A stretch of DNA of 64,000 bases from a virus. The notes under the pieces were generated by a model. That model did not search any database. It was not told the origin of the DNA and saw nothing but the letters and a program-made list of their open reading frames with translations. Shown piece after piece: positions 1-6,164 of this stretch. Numbering within the stretch: the first letter of the stretch is position 1; each line of letters opens with the position of its first letter. The stretch covers positions 43,116 to 107,115 of IMG/VR virus record IMGVR_UViG_3300022935_000010, one strand, 5' to 3'. The translations under genes were made by a program, and so were the position numbers.

Positions 1-70
1 CTCTGGTGTTTACAATTCTCCTACGGTATACAACAACACTAAGCTTGGAATCGAAGCTATTGGAAGTTAG
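1..70 (+). CDS. 3' end of an upstream gene (partial)
   Basis: A reading frame entering from the left edge (codons from position 2) ends with TAG at 68-70. It gives about 22 residues ending TKLGIEAIGS. The spacing of 34 bp to the next start and the same strand suggest a neighbouring phage gene. The fragment is too short to assign; a tail tube or sheath C-terminus would fit T4 gene order but cannot be supported from this stretch. Confidence 0.6.
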   Translation, partial: SGVYNSPTVYNNTKLGIEAIGS

Positions 71-104
71 AAACTTTTGATCGTTTGCCTGCTAAAACAC
101 TTTG

Positions 105-983
105 ATGATACTAGGCAGGAATTTAAATCGGATAGGTTATACTAGCAAGGTAATTGGTCCAAAGACCAAGGACGTGTCTATTTTTGCCGAAACTGTGTTG
201 GGACTAGTTTCAGAAAATCAAGAAAGAGGCATATCTGTTACCTGTATAGAGGTAGAACAAGGATTCCATCCTTTGGACTTTTCCGTCATCGAGGACGGTA
301 GCCAGGAATCTGATGTTATCTGGGAAGTTTTCCAATTTTTGAAGTCAAATCGACATCGTCTTTTCTTCTTCCTGCCAAGTTACTATTTTTTGGGGAGTCA
401 AATTCCTGAAGTTGTAACTGGCACAAAAGAAGTCTTAAAATCCCTATCTGTATTCCTTGACCAGGTTGGTGTAAGGGAAACGTCTATAATTCTTAGGATT
501 GGTAGCGCTTATGGTGCAAGGAAGCCTACTATGGAAAGATTTTGTGATGTGATAGAAGGGCTTGAGAGTTCAATAGGTGAAAAGCTTTCGGTGTGTAATG
601 ACGAGAAGCCAAGCCTTTTTTCTGTAACCGATTTATTAAGTGGGATATTTTACAGGATTGGGATCCCTATAGTTTTTAGATTTTTACCACATCAGTTTAA
701 TGCTGGTAGCCTTTCTACTAGGGAGGCTTACTTTCTAGCGGTTTCAACTTGGGTTAAAGGAAAGGTACCTATTTTTATGCATTCTGAATCCTCCGAGGTT
801 GATGAGAATGGTATTTCCCTTTCCCCAGCACCCTCTGATTATCTAAGACATCGAATACCAACTTTTGGTTTAGAAATAGATGTCATCATAGATCTCCCAA
901 CAGGATTGAATGGGTGTATGCATTACTTGGCTAATTCGATTTCTTTCAAGCCAATGGTAATCAACAAAATTGGAAAGAAATAA
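105..983 (+). CDS. UvdE-like (UV damage endonuclease fold) protein, probably without canonical metal site
   Basis: The protein (292 aa from ATG 105; a TTG lies one codon earlier) matches the layout of UvdE/UvsE TIM-barrel endonucleases. It has an early RIGY strand, then RIGSAYG near residue 132, NDEK near 165, GIPIVF near 186 and a P-H-x-x-N segment near 196. From memory of the family, active UvdE has His in the strand before GxxYG, Glu before N-D, and Asp and His around the HHxxN segment. Here these read Arg, Cys, Arg and Pro, and the FHPGQY-like motif reads FLPSYY. UvdE proteins nick DNA 5' of UV photoproducts; this one may bind DNA without cutting, or have another role. It lies upstream of two other repair-type genes. 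The fold assignment is fairly good; the loss of activity is inferred. Confidence 0.6.
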   Translation: MILGRNLNRIGYTSKVIGPKTKDVSIFAETVLGLVSENQERGISVTCIEVEQGFHPLDFSVIEDGSQESDVIWEVFQFLKSNRHRLFFFLPSYYFLGSQIPEVVTGTKEVLKSLSVFLDQVGVRETSIILRIGSAYGARKPTMERFCDVIEGLESSIGEKLSVCNDEKPSLFSVTDLLSGIFYRIGIPIVFRFLPHQFNAGSLSTREAYFLAVSTWVKGKVPIFMHSESSEVDENGISLSPAPSDYLRHRIPTFGLEIDVIIDLPTGLNGCMHYLANSISFKPMVINKIGKK

Positions 984-1029
984 TTTTTATTGTACGCTTC
1001 CTTTGCTTAGTTTTGTCTAAATTCTAAAT

Positions 1030-1824
1030 ATGCCGGAATTAGCTGAATTGAAATTAACCTCGGATTTTGTAAATCTAGCATCTGAGAATAAAGCCTTTAC
1101 TCACATTAGTAAGAACCCGGACCACAAGTGGAATGAAATTGACTTTGGTGAGGATTTTACAATAGAATCCCAAAGTAGAGGAAAGGAAATTAAACTGGTG
1201 TTAAGATCTACACAAACAGATAGAACAAGTAATCTAATGATGACTATGGGTATGGGAGGGCATTTTCAATGGGCAAATCCAAGGGAAAGCATTAAGCACA
1301 CACATCTTTTTTTCCATGCTAAAAATGGAGGACACCTAGCCTTTGTTGACGTTCGTAGATTTGGTAAATGGAAATGGGGAGATTGGAATAAAGATAGAGG
1401 CCCAGATCCTACCACCGAGTATTTTTTGTTCTGTAACAATATATTGAAGAATTTACATAAACTTGCTTTTGATCATCCTATCTACGAGGTTTTAATGAAT
1501 CAGAGATATTTCAATGGGATTGGGAATTACCTTAGAGCTGAAATATTGTTTCGAATACCCGATGAGGATCCGTTTGTTCCTGCACGAGATTACATAAAGA
1601 GGAATACATGGGAGCTTTTTGAACTCTGTCGGGACATCCCAATTAAAGTTTATGAAATTGGTGGTGGTACTATAAAGGACTGGAAAAACCCTTTTGGGGA
1701 GGTTTCATCAGTTTCAGATCTTATGTTATGCTATGGAAATCCACATATGCTCAAAATTAAAGACAGAGGTGGGAGGATGTTCTGGTATGACCCAAAATGG
1801 AAAAGAATAGAATATGATAGATAA
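1030..1824 (+). CDS. NEIL1-like Fpg/Nei-family DNA glycosylase/AP lyase
   Basis: 264 aa with the full family architecture. N-terminal MPE gives the catalytic Pro2 and Glu3, and a conserved Lys lies in SRGKEI at about 52. FVDVRRFGKW is near 105-114. A helix-two-turn-helix, FNGIGNYLRAEILFRI, spans 161-176. A C-terminal finger holds CYGNPHM and GGRMFWY with an Arg near 249. The zinc Cys set of bacterial Fpg/Nei is absent. The finger, and long segments such as RGKE, VRRFGKW, QRYFNGIGNYLRAEIL and LCYG-P-M, instead resemble animal NEIL1 and its zincless finger. Such enzymes excise oxidised pyrimidines and nick the abasic site. The start ATG is fixed because Pro2 must become the N-terminus. It overlaps the next gene by 11 bp. 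The family is near certain; closeness to NEIL1 is judged from remembered sequence. Confidence 0.92.
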   Translation: MPELAELKLTSDFVNLASENKAFTHISKNPDHKWNEIDFGEDFTIESQSRGKEIKLVLRSTQTDRTSNLMMTMGMGGHFQWANPRESIKHTHLFFHAKNGGHLAFVDVRRFGKWKWGDWNKDRGPDPTTEYFLFCNNILKNLHKLAFDHPIYEVLMNQRYFNGIGNYLRAEILFRIPDEDPFVPARDYIKRNTWELFELCRDIPIKVYEIGGGTIKDWKNPFGEVSSVSDLMLCYGNPHMLKIKDRGGRMFWYDPKWKRIEYDR

Positions 1825-2521
1825 AAGAATTTTAGAGAATTGTCTCTTCTTAGATGTTGAGACTGCAACAGGCTGTCCTGATTTTGAAACCCTGTCTGAG
1901 GTGGATCCTAGACTAGCGGAACTTTGGAAAAAGAGAGCAAAATACTACAGAACTGTATACGAGGATATGAACGGACTTGCTACTTCTGAGATTTATAAAG
2001 AAAAAGCAACTCTGGAGCCGGAATTTTCAAAAGTAGTTTGTGTGTCCTTTGGTGTACATCAAGAGAATGGGCAGTTTCGTATGACTTCCTTCTACGGAGA
2101 GGACGAGGAAGATATTCTCATGAAGACTGCTAAGGTTTTTAATAATGCTCTTGCTAAGAACATGAAGCTCGCAGGACATAATATAAAGGGCTTTGATATT
2201 CCCTGCCTTGGTAAGAGGATGATTTATAAACTAAGTTCTCCTGTGCTTCCACAAAACCTTGTTATTTGGGACAAAAAGCCATGGGAGATTCCATATTTGG
2301 ATACGTCGGAGGTTTTCTCATTTGGTAGTTGGTCGCACCAAAAGTACCTTTCACTAGACCTTCTTGCTTGTTCGTTAGGAGTTGACTCCCCTAAGGGTGA
2401 TATGGACGGATCTAAGGTTAGTGAAGCCTACTGGAATGATAGAGATTTTGAAAAGATTAAAGAATATTGTGAAAGGGATGTCCAAACCGTAATAGACGTC
2501 CTAAACAAAGTAGCAACATAG
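1814..2521 (+). CDS. DnaQ-like (DEDDy) 3'-5' exonuclease, PolB-exo type
   Basis: 235 aa with the three exonuclease motifs. Exo I is LFLDVETATG (Asp14, Glu16), Exo II is GHNIKGFDIP (Asp near 128), and Exo III is YCERDVQTVIDV (Tyr-x3-Asp). This is the arrangement of the stand-alone 3'-5' exonucleases related to the DNA polymerase B proofreading domain; no polymerase domain is present. It probably trims DNA 3' ends during repair or replication. The gene starts inside the glycosylase gene, so the two are likely co-translated. It ends just before a strong terminator-like hairpin and closes the repair cluster. Confidence 0.85.
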   Translation: MIDKRILENCLFLDVETATGCPDFETLSEVDPRLAELWKKRAKYYRTVYEDMNGLATSEIYKEKATLEPEFSKVVCVSFGVHQENGQFRMTSFYGEDEEDILMKTAKVFNNALAKNMKLAGHNIKGFDIPCLGKRMIYKLSSPVLPQNLVIWDKKPWEIPYLDTSEVFSFGSWSHQKYLSLDLLACSLGVDSPKGDMDGSKVSEAYWNDRDFEKIKEYCERDVQTVIDVLNKVAT

Positions 2522-2545
2522 AATTTCCTTTTTCTATTTCCTTCG

Positions 2546-2586
2546 GGGATTGTTTGGATATATAAAGTCCAAATAATCCCTTTTTT
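2546..2586 (+). terminator. Rho-independent terminator with a promoter-like loop
   Basis: Left arm GGGATTGTTTGGA (2546-2558) pairs with TCCAAATAATCCC (2568-2580) with one G-T wobble, followed by six Ts (2581-2586). It lies 25 bp after the exonuclease stop. The loop and inner stem hold the GATATATAAAG element described separately. Confidence 0.75.
2557..2567 (+). promoter_or_regulatory. Putative late promoter element GATATATAAAG
   Basis: Identical to the element at 6131 and 17567 upstream of other head operons. Here it sits in the apex of the terminator hairpin, 30 bp before the GTG of the nucleotidyltransferase gene. Initiation about 10 bp downstream would make a transcript lacking the left arm of the hairpin. 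Confidence 0.5.
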
Positions 2587-3378
2587 GTGGGCGCAGTTTT
2601 AGATTTTAACAGATTTGTTTTAAATGAGGATAAGATTGGTTCTTTTTATAACGATGAACTAAATCCAAAGTTCTGGGACAAATACAAAAACAAGAATGGT
2701 GAAACCCAATGGGTCTTTGATAGGCTAGTAAGAAAAAAGCTGCTTAAGATAGCCGAAGACTTCTATGAAAAATATAGTGATCTATTGGGAGACCTACCTA
2801 TCGAGGATATACAACTCACTGGATCACTAGCTAATTTTAACTATACAGATAAGTCAGATCTTGATGTTCACGTGCTGGTTGACTTTAATAAGGTAAAGTC
2901 AAAACCAGAGATGGTAAAAGCAGCAGTTGATGGTATTAGGTTTGTTTGGAATCTAAGACATGATGTTGTTATTAGAAACCATGACGTTGAGCTTTATCTC
3001 CAGAATATACACGAGCCACATACAGCTTCTGGCCTTTATTCCCTGCTTAATGATAAGTGGATTAGAAAACCAAAGTTTGATCCCCCGGAGGTAGACGAGC
3101 AAGATGTAAGAAAGAAGTTTGATGGATTAGCATCCGAGATTAATCAAATGGAATCAAAGCTTGTTATTTCTGCATCACTTCCCAAAGATGCAAAGGAGAT
3201 GTATAAAAGACTTCTTAGGCTGAAGGAGAAGATACAGAAAATGAGAAAAGACGGACTTTCAAAGGACGGAGAATTCTCGATAGGTAACCTCGCCTTTAAA
3301 ATGCTAAGAAACGAGGGATATATAAGTAAGCTCATAGATTTAATTTCAAAAGCTTACGCTAGAATTTATTCAGAGTAA
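2587..3378 (+). CDS. Nucleotidyltransferase-fold protein with head-targeting-like N-terminus
   Basis: 263 aa. The segment LTGSLANFNYTDKSDLDVHV (about 77-96) carries the Pol-beta-type signature G-S followed by D-x-D (Asp91, Asp93). A later DVELYL could supply the third carboxylate. Such domains transfer nucleotides to proteins, RNA or small molecules; the target cannot be told. The N-terminus AVLDFNRFVLNEDKIGSF resembles the F-x-x-F...NE motif of neighbouring head proteins, so it may be packaged and delivered with the DNA (inference). The C-terminal half is Lys/Glu-rich and helical. The only plausible start is GTG, directly after the T tract of a hairpin; there is no in-frame ATG nearby and no Shine-Dalgarno sequence. 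Confidence 0.65.
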   Translation: MGAVLDFNRFVLNEDKIGSFYNDELNPKFWDKYKNKNGETQWVFDRLVRKKLLKIAEDFYEKYSDLLGDLPIEDIQLTGSLANFNYTDKSDLDVHVLVDFNKVKSKPEMVKAAVDGIRFVWNLRHDVVIRNHDVELYLQNIHEPHTASGLYSLLNDKWIRKPKFDPPEVDEQDVRKKFDGLASEINQMESKLVISASLPKDAKEMYKRLLRLKEKIQKMRKDGLSKDGEFSIGNLAFKMLRNEGYISKLIDLISKAYARIYSE

Positions 3379-3396
3379 AAACTTTATTAGAATAGC

Positions 3397-6096
3397 ATGA
3401 TACTAGTATTTAGAAAGGGCCTTGAATATAATGGGAGCATGAACGGCCTCCCAGAAAACCAAGACGAGAACATTTTCCCAATCATGTCGGTTCCTCTTGA
3501 TTTAGAGGGCGAAGAAACTGACCTTAATGATTTTCAATGGTGGGCATATTCTGACAAGTGGAATGAGTGGCTAAAAGATAACCCAAGAGAATGGAAAGCT
3601 GAATCTCATGACGTGAGGTTTGATAAGGCTGAGCAAATTTTAGAAGGTATAGTAACTGCTAAAAATCCTGTTACCGAATACGTTTCCCACCAGGCTAAGA
3701 GTTTATGGAAAAACGGTGAGGTTTCTTCCTTTTCTGATTATGTAAAAATGTTAGAAGCAGAAAGCACATCTGGATCTAGAGATGCTGCTAAGAAGTTTAT
3801 TAAACTCGGGTATGCTTTAGAAAAACTTTCAAAAGAAGGAAAGCTTAAAGACGTCTTAAAGATGGAAGATCTCGAAGATGATAAGGAATATGCGGTTGTT
3901 GTCGATCCAATGACCGAGAGCGGTGACCCAGTTCAAGAGGCAAGACAGGCTTTGAGAATAAAGAAAATTGGGGATTCTGCCGGTATCATTATAGCTGAGG
4001 TTGATTACAGCATCCCATTGGGTGAAGTAGAGGACACTAAGGATTTCATGGACAAGGTCGCAGAATTTGCTAAAGATGTAGCAATTGGAGGTGCAGGTCT
4101 TGCGGCACTTTATGGTGTAGCTCAAGTAGCTGGGTCTCTGTTCTTAGGATGGCAACTTTTAAAAGGAGCACGTGGTATTTACCGTACGCTCGGAAGGGCT
4201 AGAAGAATTCATAGCGCTGTTGCCGGTGCAAGAACTGCAGGAGCACCTGCTTGGAACACGGTTAGATCTTTTGCTACAAGAGCTTTTACAAGAAGAGCAG
4301 GGGCACAAGCAGTTGCAAATGCTGCTAGAATTACCTTACCTTCCGGTGCATTTGTTGAGGGCGGATTAGCTTACTCTACAAGAGCAACTGGAAATGTTCT
4401 TTTAAAAGGTGCAGCAGAAAAATCCGTTAAGTCAGCAGCACAAAGACTGGTAGCTCAAGGCGGAGCAAGAGCGGCAACAGCAGTAGCTGGTAGAGGAGCT
4501 GTAGCTGCTGGTGCAAGCTCAGCTGTAGCTGCTGAAGCTTCTAATCCAGTCGGATGGATTTTGCTAGCAGCTCAGGCAGTCGGTTCTGGAATTAATCAAC
4601 TATGGAATTGGTATAGTGATAAACAAGCACCTAGGTACGGTGAAGTTGAGGACTTTGCATATGGAAGTTTTAATCCTAAAAATATTCCTGTAGGAAAGGC
4701 AATAACCGTTTGCTGGACTAGCGACGGTGGTGCAGGATGGGGTGAATATATCCTGGATATCTTAACTATGTCTAAGGATGATACTAGAACAACTATGGAA
4801 TTGGTCAAACTTGGTGAGTTTGATGATAGGTCAGTTTTTGTAATGCTTCAAGTAAACTCAGAAATGTTTGAAAAGGCTATGAAGGATAACGACCTTATAC
4901 TACTGTCTTTTGCTAACAATGATAAATTTGAAAGAGGAACATTTGATAATGATGATCTGGAATTCCAAACTATAGTTATTCCTGATATTACTGAACTTAC
5001 AATTGGTACATCCTTTGTTGGATACTCAACATGGACCGAAATGAAAGAGGCTTATAAAGAGAGCCCTGATAGCCCAATTTACGTACCAAGCGGAGCAAGA
5101 AAGGATTATCAATTCCATTACACAGACAAGGACGGAAACGATGTAAATGTAACTGGAACCCTTGTAAATGAAAATGAGATAAGTGACACAGTCCTACAGG
5201 ATTTAGTTCCTGGTGCAGCTGGTGCTGTTGAGGAATCTGCTAGTCCCGGTCTAGATTATTCGCACCTGGTAAATGAAAGCAAGGTATTATCATTCAACGA
5301 CTTCTCAAATAGAGCTAATCCTATAATGGAAGAAGACGAAAACTCTCCAGAAGAAGATGGGAATACAGAAAATGCTGAGAGTACAGAATCCACTGAATCC
5401 ACAGAAGGGAATACTTACGAGGAAGATTTGCTAACCTCTCTTTCTGCTGCATCTCCACTCGAGACAGAATATAGTCAAATACCAGTATTAGCATATAGAG
5501 TTAATAGAATAAGTTTTGTCGACCCAACTGTTAATGAAGATGTTGATCAGTTTAACTACTTTATAATCGGCGAGCAAAGTATGGATCCTAAACCAAATCA
5601 GCCAATCCTGGTTGAATCCGCTTCGGAGGATGCTATTGAAGAACCTAGATTTGGATTGAAAACATACGTACCTCCAGTAGAGGATGATGAAAAAAAGGAT
5701 GATAAGGAAGATGAGATTGATGACCCTGAAGTAATTGATATCGAAGACGTCGATGAACCATCATCTAAAATGGTAAGAACACAAAGAGGCGATGTTCAAA
5801 TAAAAAGCAAATCAGGATCCCTAACTATTAAAGATAGAGAAATGGAAGGTGGCATTAACATCTTTGATGAATTTGCAAACTCTAGCTTGAAGAAAAAACT
5901 TAATATCGATGATTGGAAAAACATAACTAGCGTAAAGGTTAGGTATGATAATGAGGGAGAACCTAAAAAGGTAATTTTGAAAAACAGGTTTGCAAAAGTT
6001 GGTGATAGGAGAAGGGTTTTACAGAAAGGGGAGCAAGGATTTGAATCTGCTTTAAAATTTGCAGAGTCTGTAGAAGATGGTATATCTTTCTCCTGA
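3397..6096 (+). CDS. Large Ala-rich putative internal head protein with hydrophobic segments
   Basis: 899 aa, family not recognised. The N-terminal 220 residues are acidic and helical. Residues about 228-256 and 380-405 are hydrophobic and could cross or insert into a membrane. The stretch between them is rich in Ala, Gly and Arg. The C-terminal third is acidic and low-complexity (EDE and STES runs near 640-680, DDEKKDDKEDE near 760). Two segments look like the head-targeting motif: SFSDYVKMLEAES near 111-123 and VNESKVLSFNDF near 625-636. An internal motif could mean proteolytic processing into two mature pieces. It sits immediately before the prohead protease gene. An ejected or membrane-active internal protein is a reasonable guess. 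ATG 3439 is an alternative start. Confidence 0.6.
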   Translation: MILVFRKGLEYNGSMNGLPENQDENIFPIMSVPLDLEGEETDLNDFQWWAYSDKWNEWLKDNPREWKAESHDVRFDKAEQILEGIVTAKNPVTEYVSHQAKSLWKNGEVSSFSDYVKMLEAESTSGSRDAAKKFIKLGYALEKLSKEGKLKDVLKMEDLEDDKEYAVVVDPMTESGDPVQEARQALRIKKIGDSAGIIIAEVDYSIPLGEVEDTKDFMDKVAEFAKDVAIGGAGLAALYGVAQVAGSLFLGWQLLKGARGIYRTLGRARRIHSAVAGARTAGAPAWNTVRSFATRAFTRRAGAQAVANAARITLPSGAFVEGGLAYSTRATGNVLLKGAAEKSVKSAAQRLVAQGGARAATAVAGRGAVAAGASSAVAAEASNPVGWILLAAQAVGSGINQLWNWYSDKQAPRYGEVEDFAYGSFNPKNIPVGKAITVCWTSDGGAGWGEYILDILTMSKDDTRTTMELVKLGEFDDRSVFVMLQVNSEMFEKAMKDNDLILLSFANNDKFERGTFDNDDLEFQTIVIPDITELTIGTSFVGYSTWTEMKEAYKESPDSPIYVPSGARKDYQFHYTDKDGNDVNVTGTLVNENEISDTVLQDLVPGAAGAVEESASPGLDYSHLVNESKVLSFNDFSNRANPIMEEDENSPEEDGNTENAESTESTESTEGNTYEEDLLTSLSAASPLETEYSQIPVLAYRVNRISFVDPTVNEDVDQFNYFIIGEQSMDPKPNQPILVESASEDAIEEPRFGLKTYVPPVEDDEKKDDKEDEIDDPEVIDIEDVDEPSSKMVRTQRGDVQIKSKSGSLTIKDREMEGGINIFDEFANSSLKKKLNIDDWKNITSVKVRYDNEGEPKKVILKNRFAKVGDRRRVLQKGEQGFESALKFAESVEDGISFS

Positions 6097-6130
6097 TAAA
6101 AAAACGTCAAATTTTCTGAAAAAGAAAATG

Positions 6131-6141
6131 GATATATAAAG
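6131..6141 (+). promoter_or_regulatory. Putative late promoter element GATATATAAAG
   Basis: Lies in the 68-bp gap before the protease-scaffold gene, 34 bp upstream of its ATG. The A-rich leader that follows holds no Shine-Dalgarno sequence. Confidence 0.55.
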
Positions 6142-6164
6142 TTAAATAATAGCAAAGTCAAGAA

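Noticed and set aside
4172-4369. Leu/Gln-rich plus-strand frame
   Set aside because: Out-of-frame reading of the Ala/Arg-rich part of the 3397 gene.
5796-6161. 121-codon minus-strand frame spanning the end of the 3397 gene
   Set aside because: Antisense of coding sequence plus the promoter region, hydrophobic nonsense composition, no support.
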